Source of the DNA: Cryptomeria japonica
Taxonomy: Eukaryota > Streptophyta > Pinopsida > Cupressales > Cupressaceae
Direction: 5' to 3'
DNA length: 64,000 bases
Assembly: GCF_030272615.1 (NCBI RefSeq)
Contig: NC_081409.1
Coordinates: forward strand, 653,698,468-653,762,467
Below the pieces are notes generated by a model. That model saw nothing but the letters and a program-made list of their open reading frames with translations. It did not search any database and was not told where the DNA came from. Shown here piece after piece: positions 1 to 11,409 of this stretch (within the stretch, counting starts at the first letter, position 1; each line of letters starts with the position of its first letter). The position numbers were made by a program, and so were the translations under genes.

Positions 1-718
1 TTAAATTTAGATAAAGAAGAAAATAAATTTCAAATATAATGTATTTTAGTTATTACCAAAAATACTAATACTTTTCTCATGTAGAAACTTTAATTTCACA
101 TCAATTTATTGTTTTTTTTCCTAGGTGATATATTGTAAACATTGTTAGAAATTTATTCATGTTTGTCCCCTCTAGGTCATTTAGATAATCCAATCTACAA
201 TTATAATATTGAAAACATTTTCATGAATAAGTCATTTGTTGTCCCATCTCTATTATTTCCTTCTCTATAGCTCTAAAATATGCCTTGGTCTTCATTCACT
301 CATCTCAAATGGTAGTATCTATAAACATCAAATATTTACCTAGTATATCCTTTTCTCAATCGCCTAAATTATTACATTATCTAGTTGATTCACCTCACCT
401 AATGTGATGTAGGATCATCTAGGCCCACAAAAAACCTTACATCAACTTTTTTTAGGTATACAATTTCAATTTTATTTATTTTTGGCATAGTTTGTTCCAA
501 ACATCTACTTTGCATTCATGTAGTTTGAATTCTTGAGAATTATTTTCTTGCTTCATAATCCTTTTTGAAGTTGCTAGAGTGTAAGTGAAAGTTTCTTGGA
601 TTCTTCTTAGATTTTAAATTTAGCAATTTTGGAAGACTATTATTCAATCAAATAAAAATTGACATTTGTTCTTATTTTGGCTAAATTATCAATAGTTTGA
701 TTGTAAAGGAGACGTGAG

Positions 719-720
<2 letters not shown>
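1..720. other. AT-rich sequence without a recognisable gene
   Basis: No reading frame with family similarity and no repeat boundary was recognised here. The stretch ends at the TA microsatellite that forms the left flank of element E1. Confidence 0.6.
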
Positions 721-755
<35 letters not shown>

Positions 756-761
756 AGATAT
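721..761. repeat. TA microsatellite, left flank of E1
   Basis: About 30 bases of alternating T and A followed by TGTATAGATAT. Element E1 starts at the next base. The right flank of E1 (23655 onward) is also a TA/TATG microsatellite. The five bases GATAT before E1 match CATAT after it at four of five positions, which suits a target duplication. Confidence 0.75.
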
Positions 762-1230
762 TGTAATAATTTGATTATAGAAGCCCAAGATCTAGAGGCC
801 AATGACTAGCACAAAATAAATAGAGAACAAGATAGACAAGAACAAACTGTATTCTAATCAAGATGCAAAAAATGATCGACTATACAATGTACATGAGCCT
901 TCTTATAAAGGCAAGGCCGTAGGGAAATGAGAGCACACAATCATGACATGTAGCCTAATAAGATACAAGGGTAGGTAGGGGTAGGTAGGAGAAAAAATAG
1001 ATAACTCCACTAAAGGTGGATCACCCATTGAATCTGGAATTATCATTCACACTAAGTGGATATGAAAATGTGATAACACAATAACACCATCAAAGATGGG
1101 ATTTCTCATACAACTATATTCCCTAGATATGAAATTTCCTAAGTGTCTCATATGCAAACTACTATGAAATGAATTGTCCTAAGTTAACTTAAGTAAAGTG
1201 TAATTACATGAGACATGAATTACACCAACA
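762..1230 (-). repeat. E1 3' LTR
   Basis: 469 bp, TG...CA ends in the plus reading, matching 23185-23654 along its whole length. It is the 3' LTR because the element reads on the minus strand. The matching segment shared by both copies includes a stretch beginning CCCAAGATCTAGAG near the left end. Confidence 0.85.
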
Positions 1231-1240
1231 ACCCCCTTAA
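1231..1240 (-). other. E1 polypurine tract
   Basis: On the minus strand the sequence TTAAGGGGGT directly precedes the 3' LTR (TGTTGGTG...). This is the expected position and composition of the plus-strand primer of a plant copia element. Confidence 0.75.
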
Positions 1241-1639
1241 GTGTAACTTAGGGCAATGTAGACACAAGCTAACAACAAAAGATGGGTCCTCGCTACTAGG
1301 CCATGATAGGTACACATGTACTAATGCAATGTAATCTCTCACAAATTGAGAAAGGGAGAAAAGTCAGTGGGAGAAAACTCCCCCCTAATAGAGATATGAA
1401 CAAAAAAAAGATCTCTCAAAAATAATGAGAAGGAAAAAACCATGATAGAGGAAAAAGTCCCTCCCATAAGAGAGAATGGAGAAGTCAAATGACCCCCTCC
1501 TTGATGAAATATGCCACACCCTCAAGAGAGGTCACAACTGATGAAACTTTCTCTTAGTGAAGGGTTTGGTGAATATGTTTGCAACTTGCTCTGTTGTAGG
1601 ACAATACTGCAAATCAATGACCCGCTCTTGTATCAACTC

Positions 1640-3095
1640 CCTAATGTAGTGCATATGAATCTTGATGTGCTCAGTCATCTGATGGTGAAATATGTTCTTT
1701 GAGATCTAAATGAAACTCTTATCATCAAAATGAATGACTGTAGGTTGTGGAGTGGTGAAGCCAAATGGCCTTAGTAGCTACATTAACAACCCCTCGATAC
1801 TCAACCTTAGTCAAAGAAAGAGAAATAGCATGATGCTCCTTGCGCTACCAACAAATGGGGCCTAAAACAAGATGAAATTTGTAGCCTGAAGTGTACTTAT
1901 GATAATCAAGATTACCAGCCCAATCAAAGTCTATGTAACCAACCAAGGTAAGTCTTGTGCCTGCAACATAGGGAATCCCAAAGTGATGTGTACCCTGTAT
2001 GTAGTGTAAGATGCATTTGGAAACTTTCCAATGAAGATCATGTGTTTCTTACATAAAGCATGAAACCATGCCAACCACAAAGGAAATATCAGAGCATGCA
2101 TGAGTCAAGTAGATGAGACTCCCAAAAACTTGACAATACAATATGGCATCAACAAGTGGATTTGAACACTTAGCCTCAATCTTGAATCCTAAAAGAAAGG
2201 GAGTCAACACATGCTTGTAATCAACCATGTGGAACTATCATAGAAGATCAAGAGCATACTTGGGTTGAAAGAGTAATCCTGAAAGAAAACTATGAAATCT
2301 TAATCCCAATAAAGTAGTGCAAAAGGCCCAATTTAGTCATAGAAAATCTCTCATACAAACAATATTTGACACTACCAATGATGGATGAGGTACTCCCCTT
2401 GATGATCAAGTCATCAACATAGAGAATAGGTAGCAAATGAGAGTCATCCTATCGCAAAATGTAAATATTCAAATCTAAATGACACCTAGTGAATCCTGTA
2501 GAGATAAGAAAGGAATCCATCTTGGCATACCAAGCCCTAGGGGCCTACTTGAGGCCATAGATAGATAGACTTCTTAATCTGCAAACCAAAGAAGAATCCT
2601 GAATCAATCCTTGTGGCTGCTCCATGTAAATCTCCTCTTCAAGGTCCTTATGAAGAATTGTACTCTTCACTTCCATCTGATGTACAAACCAACCATAAGC
2701 TAAAACAATAGAAGGTATCAAACAAATGGAGTTCACCTTGGCTACAAGTGAAAAGGTCTTAGTATAATTAATACCATGAACCTAGGTGAAACCTTCTGCA
2801 ACAAGTCGATATTTTTAATTATCCACACTACAATTCACTGCAAACTTAGTCTAATAGATCAACTTACATCAAACCATCTTTATCGCATTAGGAAGAGGAG
2901 CTAACTCCCATGTGTTGTTCCTCATCAAGGAACTATACTCTTTGTCCATTGTTGAATCCCACTCAGGAACCCTTAACACTTCCTTAAAGGACTATGAATC
3001 AAAAGATAAGGCAATAGAAGCATGTGAAAGATCTTGATGTTGCAACCAAGTCCTTCGAGTGTGTGTAGGGTCCCCAACAAGAGAATCTACTGAAT
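1640..3095 (-). pseudogene. E1 reverse transcriptase and RNase H remnant (copia)
   Basis: A minus-strand segment at 2736-2545 reads EVKSTILHKDLEEEIYMEQP, the copia RT block around the first catalytic aspartate, with the aspartate-bearing motif altered to EVKST. Farther down, near 1690-1650, the translation ends with TEHIKIHMHYIRE, the end of a copia RNase H domain. The 5' part near 2890-2960 reads like the linker before RT (a TWEL motif). Stops and frame changes occur throughout. The product would have been the RT/RNase H part of the Pol polyprotein. No single frame is open for more than about 60 codons. Confidence 0.75.
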
Positions 3096-3099
3096 CAAG

Positions 3100-4102
3100 A
3101 GTTTGTCAAGCCTAAAAAGGTCTTGTAGGAGATGAATGATGAGCTTCCTCAACTTCAAGTGGACCTTGTAGAGGTGTGAGCATGCAAGTCAAAGTTGAGG
3201 TGGAATCATCATGTGAGTCACTATCATCACTTTCCACTATGCAAGAATGATTAGGAGGATGAGAGGCCAACCTAGGAGAGATTTCCTCGAGTGAACACTC
3301 CTCTCAATGAGTACCTCATATGTATCTAGATCCATAAGTCAATATTCCTAAACACCCTTGAGATATCCAATAAATATGCAAGATCTACTTTGAGGTTCCA
3401 ATGCCTTGTGCTTCTATGGAGGAATGTAAGCTCATGTTGGATACCTAAAGGCCCTGAAGTGTGTCACAATCGGTTCCCTATTACACCAAGCCTCAAAAGG
3501 AGTCATACCCTTCATAGCCTTGTGGGGAACCAAATTTTGGACGTATGTAGCATATCTAATAGCTTCTTCCAAAAAGATGGACCAAGAGAATGAGTATGAA
3601 TCATGTAGCTAGCCATCTCCTTAAGGGTCCTATTCTTCCTTTTTGCAAGAAAATTTTGTTATGGAGTGTAGGAAATTGACAGTTGAAGATCAATCCATTC
3701 AAGAGTATAAAATTTCTCAATTTGAGTATTCATATATTCTCTTCCATTGTCTATTTGAAGAATCTTGAATAGATTCCTTGATTGCTTCTCAACATGAGCC
3801 TTGAAGGCTAGAAATTGGTCAAACACTTCACTCTTGTGAACAAGAAAGTAGACCCAAGTGAAGTTGGAGTAGTCATCAATGAAGGTAACAAAATAGTAGG
3901 CCTTGCTAAATGATGCCATTGGAAATGGACCTACTACATCACTATGAAGAAAATTAAGAACTTCCATAGCTCTCCAAGATTTCCCTTTATCAAACTTCTC
4001 TTTAGGATGTTTTCCCATGGAACACCTTAACATACACCATCTAAAAAGTTGACTTAGGATAGACCTGTGACAATGTCCTTGGATCTTAGCTAGTGAAGGT
4101 AG
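3100..4102 (-). pseudogene. E1 integrase remnant (copia)
   Basis: The minus-strand frame 4120-3659 contains HSDVVGPFPMASFSKAYYF and FIDDYSNFTWVYFL, typical of the copia integrase core, then LQIDNGREYMN, where the second catalytic aspartate normally sits in SDNGGEF-like context. The C-terminal side (about 3600-3350) still reads like the KSRSCIFIGY-type region but with stops. The 5' edge is cut at 4103 by the solo LTR, and the upstream part resumes at 4400. It would have inserted retrotransposon cDNA into the genome and is not functional now. Confidence 0.8.
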
Positions 4103-4399
4103 TGTTAGGGTTTCAATCAAATCCGAAGCAAATATGAACTAACAATTATATGCAGATTTAAATACAAAAGATAAAGGAATAAAACATGAAACAGATAACA
4201 CAGAGATTTAACATGGCTCACCCAGAATGGGTTACGTCCACCATACACAGTCGTCCAATCTTTCTTATTATCCAGCAAAAACAATACATCAACCTTACAA
4301 TGCCTTAAGCATCCCAGCCGCTTATAACAACAGGTAGTGGTAATTGAGAATATGTGCTGAGTGTATAGTATTTTTCTGATCAGTCACCACATATCAATA
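4103..4399 (-). mobile_element. Solo LTR inserted in the E1 pol region
   Basis: The 297-bp segment starts TGTTAGGGTTTC and ends ATATCAATA. It is flanked by perfect five-base copies GGTAG (4098-4102 and 4400-4404), a target duplication. It resembles the LTR at 50787-51236: both share GAGATTTAA, TTCTTATTATCCAG and ATTCCAGCCG-like stretches and the TATC(A/G)ATA end. No internal sequence is present, so two LTRs probably recombined to leave one. Confidence 0.85.
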
Positions 4400-4404
4400 G
4401 GTAG

Positions 4405-4868
4405 TGGTAATTGAGGTTTCCAAACCACTCATGTCATAGCTTACCTTTTGAATTTGAATAAGTGAGAAAGGAAAGAGAATCAAAATGAGGCAAACAATGG
4501 GGGAATGAATAAAGCCATGTGGTGTGATTGGCTTGTCCCACTACTACCAAGGCACCATTCTCAAGTTCTTTTACTACAACTGAATCAGGTGTAAACTCAA
4601 CTTTCTTTCCATTTACAAAGTGGGTGATTTGGTAACTTGAAAGAAGATTGGTGCTCAATTTAGGAACATAGAGAACATTCTCAAATATCCCATCATCCAT
4701 GTCAACTGAACCCTTCCCTTCAACTTCCACCTGTGTATCATCACAAATGAAAATTTGAGGTACCTTGGATGGCTCCAATAAGGAAACCTACTCCCTTATA
4801 GAACCCATGTGATGAGAGGCATCTGAGTCATGTATCCACTGCTATAAATAACTTATTTTTGCCACAAA
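4405..4868 (-). pseudogene. E1 protease and GAG-pre-integrase remnant (copia)
   Basis: The minus-strand translation near 4840-4790 reads WIHDSDASHHM, the copia aspartic protease active site, where the usual DSG is now DSD (codons at 4821-4829). One in-frame TAG follows, then an open stretch 4778-4434 with VLYVPKLSTNLLSSYQITH, the conserved segment between protease and the zinc-binding part of integrase. The glycine loss in the active site and the stop make it inactive. The solo LTR separates it from the rest of integrase. Confidence 0.8.
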
Positions 4869-5828
4869 TTATTTCCCATTTCCTTTTGATCGTGAGGAAG
4901 TGGAAGGAGATGAATCCTTATTCTTGTAGGTGGATGAAAAATTGATGTTATTATTCTTAATGATATTTGTCAACTCATCAATTTCTTTTCAGTGGCAATA
5001 TTCTCATCATGACCAACTTTCTTGCAATATGAACAAGTTGGCTTCTCCTTCTTAAGTGTGTTTTCCTTCTCGAAAAAAGATAAAGTATTTCCTTTTTGTA
5101 GAGAGGATGATCTTATGCTCTATTTTGTTGTGGCTTTGGCTTAGACTACTTTTGGTTCTTAGATTTTTCTTGATTCCTTTGATTCCCTTGATTAGCCACA
5201 AAAGCTTTTGACTCTGAAGACTTGGGAATCCCCAATTTGATCAACTTTGCTTGCTCAAGAATCAACATTTCTATGAATGCATCAAATAATGGTGTAGTGA
5301 ATGAAGCACTTGAAGTCAACTAGTGGGTTTGGAAGCTATAAAAAAAAAGTTTGCATACTTATATGGAAGCTTGTCCAACAAATTATAAACCGATTGTGCA
5401 TCCTTCTTCTCAATACATCAATCCTTGAGTTTTTCTCTTCGCTCAATTGCTTTAGTGACATAATCTTAGATTGTATCAAAATCCTTGAGATCCAACATTG
5501 TGAGTTTATTTTCAAGCTTGTAACTCCTAATCTCATAAACTTGACCATACAATTTATCAAATATGTCCCAAGCCTCTTTAAATGTAGTACATTTATCAAT
5601 GTGAAAGATGAGGTCATCTAATACATACTTTCTCAAAGTTCCAAGAGCAATAGAATTTTTAGTGAGCTATTCCATTTGAGCATTTATATCAGATTTAGGA
5701 CCTATTGGTGCTACCATTGTTCCATTTATGTAATGAGTTAGTCATTTTTTCATGAACTTACTCCATGCTTTAATTTTCCATGATGCATAATTATGTCAAA
5801 TCAGAAGTAGAAATTTATGAAAACCCAT
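4869..5828 (-). pseudogene. E1 gag remnant (copia)
   Basis: A possible start ATG lies at 5828. The minus-strand translation includes NYASWKIKAWSKFM (N-terminal gag), KNSIALGTLRKYVLDDLIFH and KEAWDIFDKLYGQV (UBN2-type gag core, about 5680-5540). A CCHC zinc knuckle CSYCKKVGHDENIA lies near 5030-4990, with the final cysteine missing. Several stops and at least one frameshift break it. It would have encoded the particle protein that packages element RNA. Confidence 0.75.
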
Positions 5829-6040
5829 AATTGAAAAATGAAAGAGCACAAGATATAGAGAGGCACAATCACACAAGACACCCCCCCCATATTCACTTAA
5901 TCAAAGACCTCCACCCCCACAAAAATTAAAAAAAAAATGATGATTTGATAGTTTATACTTAGTGTATGTATAATGGGCCACTTGGAAATGAGGTAAAAGT
6001 GGACTTTTGATTTCAAGATTACAATTGCCTTAAATAGGCT
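5829..6040 (-). other. E1 5' leader, gag-proximal piece
   Basis: Noncoding stretch with a run of eight C bases (near 5881) and A-rich tracts. It ends with AGGCT (6036-6040), one half of the E2 target duplication. The leader continues beyond E2 at 13944 and beyond E3 at 22564. Confidence 0.6.
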
Positions 6041-7312
6041 TGTAAAGCGGAAAAATCAAACCCTAGTTGTTCTCCCCTCCCCAACTCCAAGGAGAGAGAA
6101 GGGGGAGTCACTAGGGTTGATGGTTTTCACTTAGGAGAGACTTTACATTCAAAAGAGGGGTTGAAACCCACAAGATCCAATCCCACGCAATGCAAGATTG
6201 GATTCTAAATGAGTTTCAAGGGTTGTGACATCAAGGATACCCTCTTTTGTAAAGAATGTAGATAGAAGGATTGAACTAGGAATGCATGTAAAGCAAGAAA
6301 GATTCACTTATAAACAAAGATAGGGATATGGGATGAAGCTGCAGACCTGGAATTAGCAGTAAAATGTCGAGACAGTGCTGTTCTGCAAATTTGAACGAAA
6401 GTTGACAGGACGATGGCGCCCGGCGTGCACACGGTCCTCCGAAAAATCCGCGAAACGAAGGTGGATCTGTTCATCTCTGCACAAGGATTCCAGATCTTCA
6501 ATTACAGCCGCATACCTGCAACCTACACACAGAAAAGAGAGGACGATTGGGGGGTTAGGGATGAGGGGTTTGCCTTTAGGTCAAACCCCGGTTTTGGAAT
6601 TAACCAAGAAATGAGAATGTTGTTAATGTAAATGTTTGTAATGTAAACAAGTACTGATACCTTGTTGTAAGAATGTTTGTATTCTTACATGCAAAGGTGT
6701 AATGTATGTAGTATGTAGTATGTTGTATGTTGTATGTGATCTCCTCTTCAATGGTTGAATCCTTGTCTTGAATGCAACACCTAGCCTTGAATGGAGACTT
6801 ATAATGCTCAATTGCTTGAAGCAATGCTTGAATGCTTGAATGCTTGAATATCGCTTCCGCATCTTGCTCACATATGTTTTTCTTTTTTTTCTTGCCTCCC
6901 TAAATGGGAGGGGAAATGTAGTTTATATACTTGTCAATTAGGGCTGATAGACTAATTTTCCTGACCTTAGGCCAACCAGGAAACATTATTTCCCGAATTG
7001 CAAACTTAAAGACCCGATGCCCAAAAGAGACCAGTCCCAAAATAGGGCCAGGGACCAGGGCGCTGGGCGCCATGGTCCTGGAGGACCAGGGTGCTAGGTG
7101 CCCTAGTCCTGAAGGACCAGGGCATTGGGCGCCATGGTCCCACCTCCCGGGACAGCAGGGTGCAAGGAGGGATCAGGCCAGGGTGCAAAAAAATGCAGTT
7201 TTGGGTGTCGTAAACAGGTTTCAGGGTCTCCATTCAGGTTCAACATTGCGCCGCCATCGTGAAGACCCAAATGCAGTCAAAATTGCAAGTGTCACAATTT
7301 TAGGATGCTACA
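6041..7312 (-). repeat. E2 3' LTR
   Basis: Nearly identical to 12674-13938. The first roughly 280 bases match with no visible difference, then C/T and G/A differences cluster at CG and CHG sites (for example GTCGAGAC versus GTCAAGAC). It holds the GTGCACACGGTCCTC core near 6424 and a 31-bp triplicated palindromic unit at 7052-7140. Confidence 0.9.
7052..7140. repeat. Three 31-bp palindromic units in the E2 LTR
   Basis: Units start at 7052, 7083 and 7114 with GGACCAGGG and close with a GCC(A/C)T(A/G)GTCC segment, so each unit can fold on itself. The same three units occur in the other LTR at 13678, 13709 and 13740. GC content is far above the surroundings. Confidence 0.85.
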
Positions 7313-8058
7313 TTTAGCCCCCACTTTAGCAGGAGTATAAGCATACGCTCATACTTCCAGTAAAGTACAAGGAAACAACATTGAAAAACTTTCACCACGT
7401 CAAGGAGGCAAGATACACCAAGCCCCCAGTGGACTAAGGATCTTACAACTTCGATTGACAAAGTAAAAGGGAAGTTCACAAGGGAGAACCATGACTGTCA
7501 GTAGTAAGGTTCCCTCACTATGAGTCATACAAGAAAGATATCAAAAATTTTCAAGGAAAAGCTAAATTTGTCAAGAAATTTTCAAGTATCTTGAAAAGAT
7601 ATGAACGGGATGTATGCCCCCCTACATTAAAGCGATCGCACATGCCTCACTGGGGGTGATTGCTTTAAGGTAGTGATACATATAAGAAATGAGAAAGGAG
7701 CACGTTATCACAAGGATTTAGCCCCCAAGTGTGAGATAAGCCCAAGGATAATAGACACAAAACACAAAGCACGAGGTGACTTCGCTTTCCTCAGGGTCAG
7801 TATGCTATATGATAATTCATGTATATCATATGTATGTATGCATAATTTTTCTTCATTCCCCAATCAAGGAAGGTCACCTAGAAGAAGGGAACACATGTGT
7901 CTTTTGAGTCAACATGAGAGAGACCAAAAGAGATCTCAATGTTTTGTATCGTCCTCAAGTAGACCACACTAAGGACAACAAATAGAAGAATGAGAATAAC
8001 ACATAGAAGAAGTAACAAAAGAGATCAAGAGAGGAGAGAGTCTGCTATGCTAATGAAA
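7313..8058 (-). other. E2 3' untranslated region with polypurine tract
   Basis: At 7313-7326 the minus strand reads GCTAAAGTGGGGGCTAAA just before the 3' LTR, a good plus-strand primer. The rest, down to the end of the gag-protease frame, shows no conserved reading frame. Confidence 0.6.
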
Positions 8059-11000
8059 CTAGTCTAGCACGTCATCTACCCCCCGATCTTGCTGATCAAT
8101 ATTTCGGGAAGGTAGGAAACACGCTAGAGGAGGAACATCCAACATAGAAGATGGAGCTATCATAAGATCCAAACAAGGGCTATGTTCATATCCCAAGCCA
8201 CGTTGTTCTTGTCTAGGAGCTAGGATAAGTTCTTTAGAAAATTTGTTAGATAAATGGTTATCAACATCAACATATTCATATTCACTATCAGAATGAATAG
8301 GAGTAACATTTTCATCATGAATAGTATTTTCATCATGAATAACATTTTCATCTATATCATCATCAAGATTTATAAAAATAGGATCTTTAACTCGCACAGG
8401 ATCAAGGCCATCATGCATCTTATGTTTAGGAGATTTCGGCTCAATCGTCGGCTGAGGAGAAAATGGAATAATACTGGCTGAAGGTGTTTTTGGGGATTGC
8501 AAAGTTTGAGCTCTAAGATGACACTTTCATCGGCATTCACGTGCAGAACGATTCCGTCTAGTCTTAGTAGGGAGTTGAGAAGATTGAGGAGGAGGAATGT
8601 TCTCATCCTTTTCACCAGGGTGTTTAGGTTGTGGTCGCTTAGGTTGAACAATAGGAGAAGAGGAAGGTCTCTTCTCTCCATAAGAGGAAGGAGGAGGAAC
8701 TGCTCCATATAAGGGAGGAATACTTGGTTTAGGAAGGAGACCAAGTCCATCATGACGAGGAGGTATAGGTCTACTTTTAGGAAGTTTATTAGATATAGGC
8801 ATAGTCACATCCATAGGGATGGGTTGGGAATCTTCTTGAGGAAAGACATTAGTTTTATCTTTCAAGGGAAGAACTTCCAGAATGATAGGAATGTCAAGTT
8901 TGGGTGTTCTAGGTTCACTTAGAGATAGGATCATATCTTTTTTCCACTTTTGATAAGATTTGAAAAGATGATCACTTTGCGGAGGAAAAGATTGGAATTG
9001 TTTAGGCCAAAAATAATCAATAGGAACGCTAGAAGTTCTTTGAGCTGGTTTAAAGAGACTATGATTGACAGTAACAACTTCACCATTATGGGGAAATTTC
9101 AAACACTTGTGAATAGGAGAAGCAATAGCTTTCATGGAAGATAGCCAAGGATAGCCTAGCTTCACACGAAATTGTTCGGATGATGGAATAATAGAAAAGT
9201 CCACATAAAGGGATTTGTTATGGACCTCAATAGGTAATGTAATAGAACCAATTGCAGGAGAAGAAAATGCATCAAATAGTTTCACAACCACATTTTTTTC
9301 ATCATAGATCACTTGATTCAATTGCAAAGTAAAAAGAAATTCTTCAGTAATGATATTAACCATACAAGAAGGATCAATAAGCACTCCACGGCAAGGTGTA
9401 TTCTTGACTTTTGCAACTATATATAAAGGACCAACAGGTGCCCTGATAGTTTCACTAGAATCAAAGGTGATGGAAGGTTCTTTAGGGATTTTCTGCTACT
9501 CTACAAAGCTAATCACATTCGGAGCCATAGACACAAGATCATCAGGTGAGACAGAGGAATCATTAGTATCAATCGCATTAGAGGTATGAGAAGGTAATGG
9601 ATCAGTAAAAATCTGAAGATTTTGGTTAGGAGGAGCTACAGATGTATTACCTTTATCATTCACACCAGAAACAGAGATAGTATTATTATCAATCAAATCT
9701 TGAATTTTACCTTTTAAAGCAAAACATTTTTCAGTATCATGCCCAGGATGATGATGAAATTGACAAAAAGATTTGTTATCAAAATAGGGTGAATTAATCT
9801 TTGCAGGATCTATTTGCTTTATAGGAGGGAGAGTAAGCACATTTTGTTCCAATAACTTATTCATAATACTATGCAATGATTCATTCAAAGGAGTAAACTT
9901 TCTTTCTTTCTTGAAAAACTTAAAACTAGGAGGCACACCTGATGCCGCATTCACATTGTTGTTGATGATGTTTTCATTGAATTTAATGGACTCTCTATTC
10001 GGTTTAAACTTCCCAAATGGTTGTTGACTACTATCACCCTTATCACTCGAAGCCATAGGATTTGCTTGTTCCATTTGACTCACAGTCAGTTGATAATTGT
10101 GAAGAGTTGCACACAACTGTTGGAAAGAAGTAAACTCAGAAAATAGAAGTTTTTCTCTAATATCTTTTTGTAAATTAGAAATAAAGATTCTTTGAATATC
10201 ATTGTCAGGTACTGGAAAAGAAATTTGAGCATACAAATGCTTATATCTACCAATGAAATCAGTCACTTTTTCTTTAACACCTTGTTTACAATGCATTAAA
10301 TCAATCAAAGTAACTTTAGGACTTATATTGTTTTGAAATTGTTGAATAAAAGCATTTGCAAGTTGTTCGAAAGAAGTAATAGAATAAGAAGGCAATGAGC
10401 AATACCATTGTAGGGCTTTATCTCTTAATGTTCTAGTAAACAGTTTTGCAAGCAACCTTTGGTCATAAGAAAAATCAGTACATATTGTTTGAAAGGTCTT
10501 AACATGTGTTAGAGGATCACCTTTACCATTATAAAGCTCCAAATGCAGAATTTCAACATGTTTAGGGGGGATAGCTCAAACAATGTCAAGAGAAAGTGGG
10601 CTCGCAACATCAAATGTGGGCACACTAAACTTAGATTGATTCATAGAGGCAATTTGTTGCTATAAAGAAGAGACAGTTTGTGCAAGATTGTTAATGGTCA
10701 CTTCAGTCGAAGAGTTCATATTAGACGTGTTAGATTGTGATGGAGGTGTTATGTTATTGAAAGAAGGTAGAGAGTAAGGTGGTGGGACACTATGATAGTT
10801 AGTCATAGGAGATGATTGGAAAGGAGGAACGCTACAAGGTGGAATGGAAGGGTTAAATGAATTGCCCCCTTGCGTCATGTTCATTTGTGGAGATATAATA
10901 GGGACACTCATTGAAGGAATGAATGAAGAAGTCAGATTGAATGAAGGAAGAGGGTTGATTGAAGAAGAGGGATTGCCCCCATGACTGGTGATCATAGGTG

Positions 11001-11409
11001 GAATGTCTTGTATTGAAGTAGTCATTATGTTTGATGTAAAAGTAGGTATACTAGCAATAGGAGTTGTCAAAGGAATAGAATGATTAACTTGAGTAGGAGG
11101 TTGTGTATAACCTAAGGTTTCGGCACAACATTTCATAGGCATCACATTCTAATCCACAATGTGTGCAATACCATGCAGAATATCAATTCCATTCTTATCA
11201 CTTTGAACCATACGTTTTAGACCCTCAATTAATGAAAGAGCTTCACTATCAGGGTATTCTAGAGACATCCATTGTCGAAAATCATCAAATTGGTTATCCA
11301 ATTTTGAAAGTTGTTCTACAGAAACCTCATGGAGAGATTCTTCATCATTAAGAGGATTAGAGGAATTACCCATGTCCTCGTTAAAAAGGCCATTCAAATT
11401 AGGTTCCAT
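8059..11409 (-). pseudogene. E2 gag-protease polyprotein, one frame with five in-frame stops
   Basis: From ATG at 11409 a single frame runs 1117 codons to TAG at 8059-8061, with no frameshift but five internal stops: TAG 11149-11151, TAG 10660-10662, TGA 10576-10578, TAG 9496-9498, TGA 8527-8529. Order: acidic N-terminus; proline/serine-rich region (11145-10660); Retrotrans_gag-type core (about 10540-10050, GKGDPLTHVKTFQ, DKALQWYCSL); CCHC-like FCQFHHHPGHDTEKC (about 9750); retropepsin-like domain (9384-9060), whose active site reads LIDPSCMVNI instead of the usual LIDGGSS type; proline-rich then acidic tail. It would assemble particles and cleave itself. The altered active site and stops suggest it is dead unless stops are read through. 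Confidence 0.85.
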
